DNA of 64,000 nt from Collinsella aerofaciens (GCF_018785265.1 NZ_WQPK01000002.1:1-64000); one strand, 5' to 3'. Positions 37,927 through 46,741 are shown, counted from the stretch's first letter. Translations and numbers: made by a program. Notes: generated by a model from the letters alone, not told the origin.

Positions 37927-38355
37927 TTAGGCCATCTTGTTGAGCATGTCGACACGGATCTGGTGACGGCCGCCGGCGTACTGGGCGCGCAGGAACTCGT
38001 GGGCGATCTTCTTGGCGACCTCGGTGCCCACAACGCCCGGGCCCATGGTGACCATGCGCGAGCCGTTGTGCTCGCGGGTCATGTAGGCGGAACGCTCGTC
38101 GGAAATATTGGCGACGACCATGCCCTTAATCTTGACGGCGGCCATATAGGAGCCGACTCCGTACTTATCGAATGCGAAGCCCTGGGAATCCTTGTGCTCC
38201 AGCAGGTCCTTGGCAACGGCGGTCGCGGAATCGACAAAGTCCGCGGCAGGGGTCTCGGAATAGTCGACGACCTCGTGACCGTCGGCGATGAGCATCTCCT
38301 TGATGGACTCCTTCATCGACATACCGTCGGCATCGGAAGCGATTACAACCCTCAT
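37927..38355 (-). CDS. lacA: Galactose-6-phosphate isomerase subunit LacA
   Basis: 142 residues, the exact usual length of LacA, ending GGRHQIRVDMLNKM as in the staphylococcal protein; SDERSAYMTREHNGSRM is also conserved. It lacks the Cys-containing catalytic loop of LacB, as expected for this subunit. AAGGAGG precedes the ATG. First gene of the lacABC unit. Confidence 0.95.
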   Translation of the reverse strand: MRVVIASDADGMSMKESIKEMLIADGHEVVDYSETPAADFVDSATAVAKDLLEHKDSQGFAFDKYGVGSYMAAVKIKGMVVANISDERSAYMTREHNGSRMVTMGPGVVGTEVAKKIAHEFLRAQYAGGRHQIRVDMLNKMA

Positions 38356-38449
38356 GACATCCTCCTTGAGAGATACGCAGGTGCGTAGTTTCTGTTTGGA
38401 AGTGTTGAATCGCGTTCAGGTCCGGGCATCTGAATGTGCGGTTCTTCAC

Positions 38450-38525
38450 TGTTCATGTTTATTTGAACACATTCGAACATCAACTGCAAGAATTATTTGT
38501 TTATCTTTGTTCTTTTTTGAACAAA
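38450..38525. promoter_or_regulatory. lacABC operator palindromes
   Basis: TGTTCATGTTTATTTGAACA (38450-38469) and the perfect palindrome TTTGTTCTTTTTTGAACAAA (38506-38525) lie 95-170 bases before lacA. The 12-mer TGTTCTTTTTTG recurs inverted at 40331-40342 before the EIIA gene, implying one regulator for both. AT-rich TGTTC/GAACA sites would fit a DeoR/LacR-type protein. Confidence 0.6.
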
Positions 38526-38596
38526 TATCGTTTACGGATGATTGCCGACCGTCTGGACCCGGCGCGGACGTAGCGACCGCGTATTCAACAAACAAA

Positions 38597-38629
38597 AGGG
38601 CGGCCGAGAACGTGTCTCGGCCGCCCTTC
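38597..38629 (-). terminator. Terminator of the membrane-protein gene
   Basis: AAGGGCGGCCGAGA and TCTCGGCCGCCCTT pair perfectly; on the minus strand TTTTGTTTG follows. It lies 34 bases beyond the gene at 38663. Confidence 0.85.
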
Positions 38630-38662
38630 TTACAGTTGATCTTCCAAAAAACGCTTTGCCGC

Positions 38663-39676
38663 CTACTCAGACTGCCTGCCCTTCTTGGCGTGCTTGGACG
38701 GAGCACTCAGAAAGCGGCCCGTCAAATAGTTCGCCGGGCTGGAAATATCAATCCCCAGTAGCGTGTGTCCCAGCCATAGAAACGCCGCGAGCACCAGCAG
38801 CGGGATAACGCACGAGGTCACGATCATCACAATGACGCCTTCGATGAGATCGGTCACTTGCTGCACAATTTCATCGGTCATCTGCTTGGCGCCGCTGGTC
38901 ACCGACGTGACGAGGCCCGAGGCACCGTCGGCAAGCTGCTCGAGCACGCTCTTGGACTCTGCTGACTCGGTCTTTTTCTTGCTTGTTTTGGAGCTATCGC
39001 TATCTGCCGCACTCGCAGCGTCGGCCGCCTTTTGCTCGGCCGCCTCGATGCTAACGCGATACGTTTCGTCGACCTTCTGCGACACCCAAACGCTTGCAGG
39101 CACCAACGCCATGCCAATTATGGCGACCACCAGCACACGCGTTGCCACGCGGCGAATGACCGCGCTCGTGCTCCAGCGCCCGTGAATGCCGAGCGACACC
39201 GCAAAGAGCACCAACGAAAACGGGATTAAGATGCCCAAGCCAACCGACCACAAAATCGTGAGCAAATATTTCTCCAGGTATAGCACGGCAAGCACGATAC
39301 CAAGGTTGCCTGAAAGCTGTGCGAGCTGCTCGGCAACCGGCGTTCCCGTATCACCCGGCAGCGCGGTAATGCCCGCAGACAGCGCCACGCACGAGGTCGT
39401 GAGCGCCAGTACGTTACCCTTCTTTTGATCGATGACCTCGATGGTGGAGTCCCAAGTTTTGGTATCGGCGAAATGCGGACGAGCTACAAAGCCCGACAGC
39501 AGCGCCAGTACCACGAGCGCAACGATAAAGCCAATCTGCAGCTTTTTGTTTGCGCACACGACATCGGACAGACTGGGCTGCAGCTCGGTTACCGTCGTGT
39601 GCTCGGCTATCTGGACAGGACGCCCATGAGCCATCTCGTGCGCGTCTCTTTTTTGTATTGACCCGTTATCCGGCAT
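38663..39676 (-). CDS. Uncharacterised membrane protein
   Basis: A 337-residue protein I do not recognise. Hydrophobic segments are near residues 47-66, 92-110, 123-142, 144-170, 182-200 and 285-312. A soluble stretch (about 205-275) is rich in Ala, Ser, Lys and acidic residues and probably coiled coil. The C-terminus is basic (SAPSKHAKKGRQSE). GAGGAGG precedes the ATG. It lies between lacABC and the EIIA gene on the same strand, but its own terminators suggest a separate unit. No role in sugar use can be claimed. Confidence 0.8.
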   Translation of the reverse strand: MPDNGSIQKRDAHEMAHGRPVQIAEHTTVTELQPSLSDVVCANKKLQIGFIVALVVLALLSGFVARPHFADTKTWDSTIEVIDQKKGNVLALTTSCVALSAGITALPGDTGTPVAEQLAQLSGNLGIVLAVLYLEKYLLTILWSVGLGILIPFSLVLFAVSLGIHGRWSTSAVIRRVATRVLVVAIIGMALVPASVWVSQKVDETYRVSIEAAEQKAADAASAADSDSSKTSKKKTESAESKSVLEQLADGASGLVTSVTSGAKQMTDEIVQQVTDLIEGVIVMIVTSCVIPLLVLAAFLWLGHTLLGIDISSPANYLTGRFLSAPSKHAKKGRQSE

Positions 39677-39778
39677 TTGGATACCTCCTCAGTCCGGCGT
39701 TTAATGCGAAAGGAAGTATACCCACCGAGCAAAAATCGAACGGGAGGACGAACGGAGCGCACCAAGACTGTCCCCAAT

Positions 39779-39810
39779 GACTAGTCGTTTAAGAACGTCC
39801 CCAATGACTA
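39779..39810. repeat. Half copy of the TAGTC/GTCCCCAA palindrome family
   Basis: GACTAGTCGTTTAAGAACGTCCCCAATGACTA matches the loop and right arm of the 23115-23170 palindrome with one change (shown here by its two halves GACTAGTCGTTT and AAGAACGTCCCCAATGACTA); the left arm is reduced to GTCCCCAATGACTAG just before it. Confidence 0.6.
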
Positions 39811-39840
39811 TCTCGGGATGAGTTGCGGGGAGGGGGACAG

Positions 39841-39875
39841 AAAAAGCCCTGCCGCGGGTAGCGGCAGAGCTTTTG
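39841..39875 (-). terminator. Terminator of the EIIA gene
   Basis: AAAAAGCCCTGCCGC and GCGGCAGAGCTTTT form the stem with a 5-base loop; on the minus strand the run GCTTTTTC follows. It lies 26 bases past the EIIA stop. Confidence 0.8.
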
Positions 39876-39901
39876 GAAGGGGACTTGATTGTGCGGACTC
39901 G

Positions 39902-40240
39902 TTAGGCGAGCTTGGCCTCGAGCTCGGCGATGCGCTTGTAGGCATCGATGGTAAAGCGGGCCTGCTTCTCCAGAATCATAGTGGTCATGAGAGTGTCCTG
40001 AGCGTGAGCCATGATGAAGGTCATCTCCATCTCGCCACCGCCGGCCTCCTGCGAAAGCAACTTGGTCTGCGTGTCGTGGGCACCGATGAGCGCATCGCTG
40101 GCATCCTTGTGCAGCTGTTCGGCCTTCTCAAAGTCACCCTCGCGAGCAGCATCGAGCGCTGCAAGCAGATCGGTCTGGGCGTCACCTGCATATGCGACAA
40201 TCTCGAATCCAACCATCGAGATTTCTTCTTTGGTTGCCAT
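39902..40240 (-). CDS. lacF: PTS lactose/cellobiose-family EIIA
   Basis: A 112-residue all-helical PTS EIIA with the phosphorylated histidine in MAHAQDTLM (His79). It takes phosphate from HPr and hands it to an EIIB Cys. It is the only lactose-family EIIA in the window, while four EIIBC proteins (41817, 48367, 51747 and 57161) carry an EIIB but no EIIA, so it may serve them all. An ACCGTTCACGG motif (40384-40394) and a 12-mer shared with the lacA promoter lie upstream; it is therefore probably coregulated with lacABC. Confidence 0.93.
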   Translation of the reverse strand: MATKEEISMVGFEIVAYAGDAQTDLLAALDAAREGDFEKAEQLHKDASDALIGAHDTQTKLLSQEAGGGEMEMTFIMAHAQDTLMTTMILEKQARFTIDAYKRIAELEAKLA

Positions 40241-40330
40241 ATTGCGTTCCTTTCACATATGAACCAATGGAGAGCATCGCGTCCGGGCATACGCGCTGCG
40301 TTGTGTATGACAGAAACAATAACATTCAAA

Positions 40331-40394
40331 CAAAAAAGAACAGCGCAAAACGTAATTTCGAACTATGAACGGTCACTTTTCGCCCGTGAACGGT
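40331..40394 (-). promoter_or_regulatory. EIIA control region: lacA-shared 12-mer plus ACCGTTCRCSG motif
   Basis: CAAAAAAGAACA at 40331-40342 is the inverse of TGTTCTTTTTTG in the lacA operator. CCGTGAACGGT at 40384-40394 reads ACCGTTCACGG toward the EIIA gene; a second, weaker ACCGTTCATAG lies at about 40365-40375. Confidence 0.55.
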
Positions 40395-40454
40395 TTTTAA
40401 ACCAATCTGAACAATATCGAACACAGTTAGCGGCAACCCAAACAGGACCGCACC

Positions 40455-41459
40455 CTAACGCAAATCGCGCACCGTATCGCCCTCTACGAGCTCACCGGGA
40501 ATCAGCATGTGCTCCACGCCAGACGCACCCCCATCGGCGCCGGCAATCTTGTCGACCGCCCACATGCCGACGCGCTTGTTGTCAAAGCGCACCGTGGTCA
40601 GGCGACGGTCGGGCACGATGTCGCCCAGGCTGTCATCAACACCCGCCACGCTCACGTCCTCGGGCACGCGCTTTCCGCGCGATTCGAGCCCGCGAATGCA
40701 GCCGTAGGCCATGGCATCGTTGGAAGCATAGATGGCAGTACAGGTCGGATCGTCCGCTAGAGCCTGACCGGCAGCATATCCGCTCTGTGCCGTCCAATCG
40801 CCACGGACGAGTCGCGGCGGCTCAATACCATGTGCGCGCAATGTCTCACGCCAGCCTTCCTCGCGCTGCATGCCCGAAAGCGAGCGCTCGGGGCATGAGA
40901 TAAAGTGCACGGTCTTGTGCCCCTGCTCCAACAAGTACTCGACCACCTGGCGCGAGCAATCGAACTGGTCGTTATCGACCGTTGAACAGAGCGGGTGCTC
41001 CAGCATGGTAACGAGCACCGTCTGCATACCGGGCAGCGGCTCGAAGGTGCCAAAGTCCGCCGGCATGCGATTCATGATCACAACCATGCCATCCACCGGA
41101 AGTGCGCTCATGCGCGACGATGCACTCTCGAGGGTATACGGATGCCCGTCTACTTTAGTGAGAGTGATGGCATAGCCGTGTTTGTCGGCCGCAGCGGTAA
41201 AGCCCTCCATACGGTCGAGGTTGCCGGTGCCGGAAATGTTGAACATGGCGACACCGACGGTCTTAAACTTGCCGCGGCGCAGCGATCGACCGGCAAAATT
41301 GGGACGATACCCCAGCTCGCGCATGGCGGCACGCACGCGCTCCTTGGTCTCGGGGCGCACGCTGGGCGAATCGTGCACGGTGCGCGAGACCGTCTGCTCC
41401 GAGACGCCCGCGAGACGCGCCACGTCCTTAACGGAAACCGATTTTTTAACAGCGGCCAT
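40455..41459 (-). CDS. LacI family repressor of lac module 1
   Basis: 334 residues: helix-turn-helix VKDVARLAGVSEQTVSRTVH, hinge region RPNFAGRSLRRG, then a sugar-binding domain. It is divergent from the EIIBC-LacG pair across a 357-base region with two matching operators (TGTTAACGTTGCCATT type). It shares the VDGM, FGTFEPLPG and STVDNDQ segments with the other two lac-module repressors, showing that they are paralogues. The ribosome site is poor (AGAAAGA). Confidence 0.9.
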   Translation of the reverse strand: MAAVKKSVSVKDVARLAGVSEQTVSRTVHDSPSVRPETKERVRAAMRELGYRPNFAGRSLRRGKFKTVGVAMFNISGTGNLDRMEGFTAAADKHGYAITLTKVDGHPYTLESASSRMSALPVDGMVVIMNRMPADFGTFEPLPGMQTVLVTMLEHPLCSTVDNDQFDCSRQVVEYLLEQGHKTVHFISCPERSLSGMQREEGWRETLRAHGIEPPRLVRGDWTAQSGYAAGQALADDPTCTAIYASNDAMAYGCIRGLESRGKRVPEDVSVAGVDDSLGDIVPDRRLTTVRFDNKRVGMWAVDKIAGADGGASGVEHMLIPGELVEGDTVRDLR

Positions 41460-41571
41460 AGGTCGATCTTTCTATGTCAACGATGCCATTGGCGGCACCC
41501 TACGCAGTCAAATGAACGCCTTCAAGTATATCCAACACCTCCCCCCACAATACGTTTACCACCCAAAACCT

Positions 41572-41582
41572 ACCGTTCACCG
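41572..41582 (+). promoter_or_regulatory. ACCGTTCRCSG motif, lac module 1
   Basis: A perfect ACCGTTCACCG, pointing toward EIIBC1 and ending 36 bases before the first LacI operator at 41619. Confidence 0.55.
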
Positions 41583-41618
41583 ACAATCTTGCTTCCCCGA
41601 ACGGCTTTTGTCGCCCGA

Positions 41619-41754
41619 ATGTTAACGTTGCCATTGCGCAAACACAGAGCCACCGGGCGGCTCAAACGTTTACGCATAAGGAATCGATGGTTCGCAGGCA
41701 CAGGAACCACTGGTTCGCGTCTTTTTTTGTGTCGCAAAATGGCAACGTCAACAT
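41619..41754. promoter_or_regulatory. Operators of lac module 1
   Basis: ATGTTAACGTTGCCATT at 41619-41635 and its inverse AATGGCAACGTCAACAT at 41738-41754 differ at one position. They flank the presumed EIIBC1 promoter and fit a looping LacI-type repressor, the product of 40455-41459. Confidence 0.75.
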
Positions 41755-41816
41755 TTTGGCAACCGAACGCCAACAGCTACCATCGTTGCCAACCCACCGA
41801 CTCTTAGGAGCATTGC

Positions 41817-43592
41817 ATGGAGCAACTCATCGCCATCATCGAAAAGGGCCAGCCCTTTTTCAACGCGATCGCCCGCAACAAGTACCTCAAGGCGATCCGC
41901 GACGGCTTTATCTCCGTCATCCCCATCATCATCTTCTCGTCCATCTTCTGCCTGGTAGCCTCGGTCCCCAACATCTGGGGCTTCTACTGGCCCGATGACA
42001 TCAACAACGCCCTGTGGAAGTGCTACAACTACTCCATGGGCATCCTGGCCATCGCCTGTGCCGCCACCACGGCCAAGCACTTCGCCGACGCCCAGAACCG
42101 CGACCTGCCCAAGAACAACCAGATCAACTTTATCTCGTGCATGTGCGCGGCCATCATCGGCTTCCTGCTCCTTTCGAGCGACACGATCGCCACGGACGCT
42201 GCCAGCGGCTTCAACACGACCTACCTTGGTTCCAAGGGCCTGCTGACCGCCTTTATCGCTGCGTTTGTGACCGGCATCATCTACAAGTTCTTCATTAAGC
42301 GCAACATCACCGTCAAGATGCCCGAGCAGGTTCCGCCCAACATCTCGCAGACCTTTAAGGACATCATCCCCTTCTCCGTCTGCATCACCGTCTTTTGGGT
42401 CTTTGACATCGTCTTCCGCGCTGCCTTTGGCTTCTGCTTTGCCCAGGGCGTCATCCAGGTGTTCCAGCCCCTGTTCACCGCTGCCGACGGCTACATCGGC
42501 CTCGCTGTAATCTACGGCGCCATGAGCCTCTTCTGGTTCGTGGGCGTCCACGGCCCTTCGATCGTCGAGCCCGCCATCGCCGCTGCTCTCGTTGCCAACA
42601 TGACCGACAACCTGGCTGCGTTCCAGGCCGGCCAGCACGCTTCCGCTGTCCTGACCCAGGGTGCCCAGTACTTCGTCGTCTGCATGGGCGGCACCGGCGC
42701 CACGCTCGTCCTGGTCTTTATGTTCTGCTTCCTGGCCAAATCCCAGGAGATGCGTGCCGTCGGTAAGGCAGCCATCGTCCCCGTGTGCTTTGCTGTCAAC
42801 GAGCCGCTGCTGTTCGCCGCGCCCATCGTGCTCAACCCCGTCTTCTTTGTCCCGTTTGTCTTTGCCCCGATCGCCAACATCTGGATCCTCAAGATCTTTA
42901 TCGACTTCTTGGGCATGAACGGCTTTATGTACACCCTGCCTTGGACTGTCCCCGGCCCCATCGGCACCATCATGGGCTTGGGCTTCCAGCCGCTCGCCTT
43001 TGTGATGCTCGCCCTTATCTTGGTCGTCGACTTTGTCCTGTACTATCCGTTCTTCCGTGCCTATGACGCCCAGAAGTGCGCCGAGGAGGCCGAGATCTCC
43101 CAGGAGGAGCTCGCCGCCAAGAACGCCGAGAAGGCCGCCAAGCTCAACGACGCCTTCCAGGGCAAGGCCGATGCCAAGAGCGTTGCCGCCGGTGCCGCAG
43201 CCGAGGCCGTGAAGGCCGACGCCCCCACCGCTTCCGCAGCACCCGCTGCCGAGGCTACGACCGCCAGCGACCTCAACGGCAAGCGCGTGCTCGTGCTCTG
43301 CCAGGGTGGCGGAACCTCGGGCCTGCTCGCCAACGCGCTGGCCAAGGCTGCCAAGGAGCGCGGCATCAATCTGGAGACCGCTGCCGAGGCCTATGGCAAC
43401 CACGTCGACATGCTCCCCGACTTTGACCTGGTCGTCCTGGCCCCGCAGGCAGCCAGCTACCTGGCCGACCTGCAGAAGGACTGCGAGCGCGTGGGCAACA
43501 AGTGCGTCGCTTGCCGCGGTAAGCAGTACATCGAGCTCTCCCAGAACGGCGACAAGTCTCTCACCTTCGTGAGCGAGCAACTGTCGAAGTAA
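41817..43592 (+). CDS. lacE: PTS lactose-family EIIBC, module 1
   Basis: 591 residues: an EIIC membrane domain (about 1-430, with HGPSIVEP and NEPLLFAAPIVLNP motifs), an Ala-rich linker, then an EIIB domain with phosphocysteine Cys495 in LCQGGGTSG. It imports and phosphorylates a beta-galactoside, probably lactose. It is followed after 66 bases by a LacG gene; a hairpin (43602-43635) in the gap may reduce downstream expression. It has the most divergent EIIC of the four EIIBC proteins. Confidence 0.9.
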   Translation: MEQLIAIIEKGQPFFNAIARNKYLKAIRDGFISVIPIIIFSSIFCLVASVPNIWGFYWPDDINNALWKCYNYSMGILAIACAATTAKHFADAQNRDLPKNNQINFISCMCAAIIGFLLLSSDTIATDAASGFNTTYLGSKGLLTAFIAAFVTGIIYKFFIKRNITVKMPEQVPPNISQTFKDIIPFSVCITVFWVFDIVFRAAFGFCFAQGVIQVFQPLFTAADGYIGLAVIYGAMSLFWFVGVHGPSIVEPAIAAALVANMTDNLAAFQAGQHASAVLTQGAQYFVVCMGGTGATLVLVFMFCFLAKSQEMRAVGKAAIVPVCFAVNEPLLFAAPIVLNPVFFVPFVFAPIANIWILKIFIDFLGMNGFMYTLPWTVPGPIGTIMGLGFQPLAFVMLALILVVDFVLYYPFFRAYDAQKCAEEAEISQEELAAKNAEKAAKLNDAFQGKADAKSVAAGAAAEAVKADAPTASAAPAAEATTASDLNGKRVLVLCQGGGTSGLLANALAKAAKERGINLETAAEAYGNHVDMLPDFDLVVLAPQAASYLADLQKDCERVGNKCVACRGKQYIELSQNGDKSLTFVSEQLSK

Positions 43593-43601
43593 GTAACGCT
43601 T

Positions 43602-43635
43602 AGGGCCAGCCGACCATCCAAGACCGGCTGGCCCT
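43602..43635 (+). terminator. Intercistronic hairpin between EIIBC1 and LacG1
   Basis: AGGGCCAGCCG and CGGCTGGCCCT form an 11-base-pair stem; only TTCGATTTAG follows. Likely a partial terminator or mRNA stabiliser. Confidence 0.6.
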
Positions 43636-43658
43636 TCGATTTAGACGATTGGATCATC

Positions 43659-45098
43659 ATGTCCGTTAACCCTGCTAGCGTCACCAACCCGCCCGCGCAG
43701 TTTCCCGAGGACTTTGTCTTTGGCGGCGCCACCGCTGCCTACCAGGTAGAGGGCGAGACCCGCACTCATGGTAAGGGCAAGGTTGCCTGGGACGACTTTC
43801 TGGAGGCCCAGGGGCGTTTCTCTCCCGATCCCGCTTCGGACTTCTACAACCAGTACCCCGTCGACCTGGAGCTGTGCGAGGAGTTTGGCATCAACGGCAT
43901 CCGCCTCTCCATTGCCTGGAGCCGCATCTTCCCCAACGGCACCGGCGAAATCAACCCCGAGGGTGTCCAGTTCTACCACGACCTCTTTGCCGAGTGCCAC
44001 AAGCACCACGTTGAGCCGTTTGTCACGCTGCATCACTTTGACACGCCGCTGCCCCTCTTTGAGAAGGGCGACTTCCTCAACCGCGAGACCATCGACGCCT
44101 TTGTGAACTTTGCCACCTTCTGCTTTAAGGAGTACGCCGACCAGGTGACCTATTGGTTCACCTTTAACGAGATCTGGGCGGACGCCTCCAACACCTACAT
44201 CGAGGGCACCTTCCCCGGTGGCGTCAAAGCTCATCTGGCCGAGGCCTTTCAGTGCGAGCACAACATGATGCTCGCCCACGCCAAGGCTGTGCTGGCCTTC
44301 CACAACGGCGGCTTTAAGGGCAAGATTGGCGTCATCCAGTCGCTGGAGTTTAAGTACCCACTCAACGAGAACGACCCCGCTGACATCAAGGCCGCCAACA
44401 ACGAGCACGTGCTGCAGAACCAGTTCTTGCTCGACGCCACCTTCCGCGGCGACTACGCGCCCGACACCCTCGAGTGCGCCAACCGCCTGGCGGCCATCTC
44501 GGGCGGCACCATCGAGATCCTGGACGAGGACCTCGAGATTATGCGCGAGGCCGCGCTCTACAACGACTACTTGGGCGTTAACAACTACCAGTGCCGCTTC
44601 CTCAAGGCTTACGATGGCGAGAACGACCTGCACCACAACGGTACGGGCGAGAAGGGCACCGGCCGCTGGCGCGTCAAGGGCATCGGCGAGCATGTGAACA
44701 AGCCCGGCATCCCCACCACCGACTGGGACTGGATCATCTATCCCGAGGGTCTGTTCGATCTGCTCATCTACATTAAGCAGCGCTACCCCAACTACAAGCA
44801 GATCTTCATCACCGAGAACGGCATGGGCTACAAGGACCCCTACAAGGACGGTTTTGTGGATGACCAGCCGCGCATCGACTACATCGAGCAGCACCTGCGT
44901 TGGCTGCTCAAGGCTATGGAGGTGGGCGTCAACGTGGGCGGCTACTTCCTGTGGAGCCTGCAGGATCAGTTCTCCTGGACCAATGGCTACAACAAGCGTT
45001 ACGGCTTCTTCTACGTTGACTTTGAAACCCAGAAGCGCACGCCCAAGGCAAGCGCCTACTGGTACAAGCACGTGGCGCAGACCCGTCGTCTGGACTAA
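43659..45098 (+). CDS. lacG: 6-phospho-beta-galactosidase, module 1
   Basis: A 479-residue GH1 enzyme with acid/base Glu171 in FTFNEI and nucleophile Glu386 in ITENG. The C-terminal FSWTNGYNKRYG carries the Ser, Trp, Lys and Tyr that in LacG enzymes bind the 6-phosphate and, via Trp, favour galactose over glucose. TTDWDW also matches LacG. It hydrolyses lactose-6-phosphate to glucose and galactose-6-phosphate, which enters LacAB. The ribosome site is weak, suggesting dependence on the upstream gene. Confidence 0.92.
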   Translation: MSVNPASVTNPPAQFPEDFVFGGATAAYQVEGETRTHGKGKVAWDDFLEAQGRFSPDPASDFYNQYPVDLELCEEFGINGIRLSIAWSRIFPNGTGEINPEGVQFYHDLFAECHKHHVEPFVTLHHFDTPLPLFEKGDFLNRETIDAFVNFATFCFKEYADQVTYWFTFNEIWADASNTYIEGTFPGGVKAHLAEAFQCEHNMMLAHAKAVLAFHNGGFKGKIGVIQSLEFKYPLNENDPADIKAANNEHVLQNQFLLDATFRGDYAPDTLECANRLAAISGGTIEILDEDLEIMREAALYNDYLGVNNYQCRFLKAYDGENDLHHNGTGEKGTGRWRVKGIGEHVNKPGIPTTDWDWIIYPEGLFDLLIYIKQRYPNYKQIFITENGMGYKDPYKDGFVDDQPRIDYIEQHLRWLLKAMEVGVNVGGYFLWSLQDQFSWTNGYNKRYGFFYVDFETQKRTPKASAYWYKHVAQTRRLD

Positions 45099-45142
45099 AG
45101 ACTAGCGGGGTTGCCTGCCCACATAACCTGTCCCCATTTCTC

Positions 45143-45192
45143 AGCCGGGGGGGGCGGCACGTCACACGGCGCGCCGCCCCTGGCCTTTTTGT
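45143..45192 (+). terminator. Terminator of lac module 1
   Basis: GGGGCGGC and GCCGCCCC with flanking GCC/GGC pairs, followed by TTTTTGTTTTT; about 45 bases past the LacG1 stop. Confidence 0.85.
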
Positions 45193-45210
45193 TTTTGGGC
45201 TGGTCAGGAA

Positions 45211-45360
45211 CCGTTTGTCTCGATCTGTAACATCTAACTGAGATTTTCGGCCCTAGCTGTTACAGATTGAGACGAACAGGATTGCTCTTTCCGAAGAATC
45301 TAAATCTGTAACACGTAGCCCGCTTTTGACCGTCTACCTGTTACAAATCAAGACAAACGG
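45211..45360. repeat. Tandem TGTAACA palindromes, locus 1 (two units)
   Basis: Unit A (45211-45280) has arms GTCTCGATCTGTAACA and TGTTACAGATTGAGAC around a 25-base loop with TTTTCGGCCCTAGC. Unit B (45297-45360) has the same type of arms with loop CGTAGCCCGCTTTTGACCG. The period is about 84 bases. Located exactly between lac modules 1 and 2. Confidence 0.8.
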
Positions 45361-45368
45361 AGTAGGAC

Positions 45369-46397
45369 CTAACCCCGTATGTCCCTAACAGTCGAGCGTT
45401 CGACCAGCGTGCTCGGCACATGAATCGCCTCGATAGACGAGCTCTCTCCAATCGCCGCCTCAAACGCAAGCTTACCGACACCGCGCAAATCAAATCGCAG
45501 CGTCGTCAGCCGATTGTGAGGAACAAGTCCCTCGAGTGCGTCGTCGATACCAACCACGCTCACGTCGTCGGGCACGGACAGGCCCGCGTTCTCGAGCGCG
45601 GCGATAACGCCCAGCGCCATCTGGTCATTTGCCGCAAGCACGGCAGTCGGCGCCTGCGACCCGCCGGCAAGCACCTCGGCCGCAATCCGCTCGCCCATGG
45701 CGTACCCACTGTCCGCACTCCAATCGCCACGCAGCATCGGAGCGGCATCGACATGAGCACGACCCAGCGTATCGCGCCAACCGGCCTCACGAAAACGCGA
45801 GGAAATCGAGTTTTCCGGACCCGCCACAAACCGCATATTCGAGTGACCATGTTCCAGCAGATAATTGGTCAACAGCTCGCACGAACCATACTGGTCGGAG
45901 TCGATCGTCGTGCAGCGCGGATGCGCATACATGGACAGGATGACCGTTCGCACTCCCGGCTGGGGAACAAACTCCTCAAAATCGGGAGCCATGCGGTTCA
46001 TGTTGAGAATCATGCCGTCGACGGGTCGCTCGACCATGCGGCGCGAGGCATCGGCAAGTGCATAGGGCTTGTCGCCGCCCATCTCGATCATAGTGACGGC
46101 AAAATCGTGCTCGCGCGCCGCTTGCATGATACCCTCGAGCGTCGCCAGGTTACCGACACGTGTGATGTTGTACATGCACAGGCCAATAGAACGATACGAC
46201 CCGCCGCGCAACGCCGCTCCAGCAAAATTGGGACGAAAGCCCAGCTCTTCCATGGCGGCCAGCACACGCTTGCGCGTCTTTTCCGTCACGTTGGGCATAC
46301 CGTTGACCACGCGAGACACAGTCTGGCGGCTCACGCCAGCGAGCGCCGCAACCTCTGCCGCGCTCGCCGAACGACCATTCCTTGTCTGCTGATCCAT
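45369..46397 (-). CDS. LacI family repressor of lac module 2
   Basis: 342 residues from the ATG at 46397: HTH AAEVAALAGVSRQTVSRVVN, hinge RPNFAGAALRGG, sugar-binding domain, and the ending ERSTVRDIRG shared with its paralogues. A GTG nine bases upstream with a nearby AGG is an alternative start. Divergent from LacG2 with three operator-like TAACGTGCTCAT sites between them. Confidence 0.88.
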   Translation of the reverse strand: MDQQTRNGRSASAAEVAALAGVSRQTVSRVVNGMPNVTEKTRKRVLAAMEELGFRPNFAGAALRGGSYRSIGLCMYNITRVGNLATLEGIMQAAREHDFAVTMIEMGGDKPYALADASRRMVERPVDGMILNMNRMAPDFEEFVPQPGVRTVILSMYAHPRCTTIDSDQYGSCELLTNYLLEHGHSNMRFVAGPENSISSRFREAGWRDTLGRAHVDAAPMLRGDWSADSGYAMGERIAAEVLAGGSQAPTAVLAANDQMALGVIAALENAGLSVPDDVSVVGIDDALEGLVPHNRLTTLRFDLRGVGKLAFEAAIGESSSIEAIHVPSTLVERSTVRDIRG

Positions 46398-46457
46398 GCC
46401 TTCCACGCTAACCTGCTTCCCAACTATTCCCCGCGCCCATGGCGCATCGTACATACA

Positions 46458-46630
46458 TTGATAACGTGCTCATGATACCCGAGCCATATACCACAACATG
46501 AAAACTTCTGTCAATCAAAACCGCTTACCGAACAAATACAACCGTTCGCGGCTGTTTGAAGTTGTTTTGTTTCTATACATCCCAGCCGGATGTTAACGTG
46601 CTCATTGTCAAATATTCACGTGCTCATTTT
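46458..46630. promoter_or_regulatory. Operators of lac module 2 and ACCGTTCRCSG motif
   Basis: TTGATAACGTGCTCATG (46458-46474), ATGTTAACGTGCTCATT (46590-46606) and TATTCACGTGCTCATTT (46613-46629) share ACGTGCTCAT. ACCGTTCGCGG lies at 46541-46551, 38 bases before the middle site and pointing toward LacG2. Confidence 0.72.
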
Positions 46631-46741
46631 GGTTCTAATCATTTTAAGATAGTGTTTATCGGGCTTTTTCACCGCTGAACGCTAACCAGGGAGCCTCCTG
46701 AGCGCAAACGCACAATATCGAACAGCGAGACGAGAGGGTGT

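Noticed and set aside
45211..45360. Possible CRISPR array in the TGTAACA repeats
   Set aside because: The repeat unit is itself a long palindrome, only two or three units occur per cluster, the gaps of about 15-20 bases are too short for spacers, and no cas genes are present.
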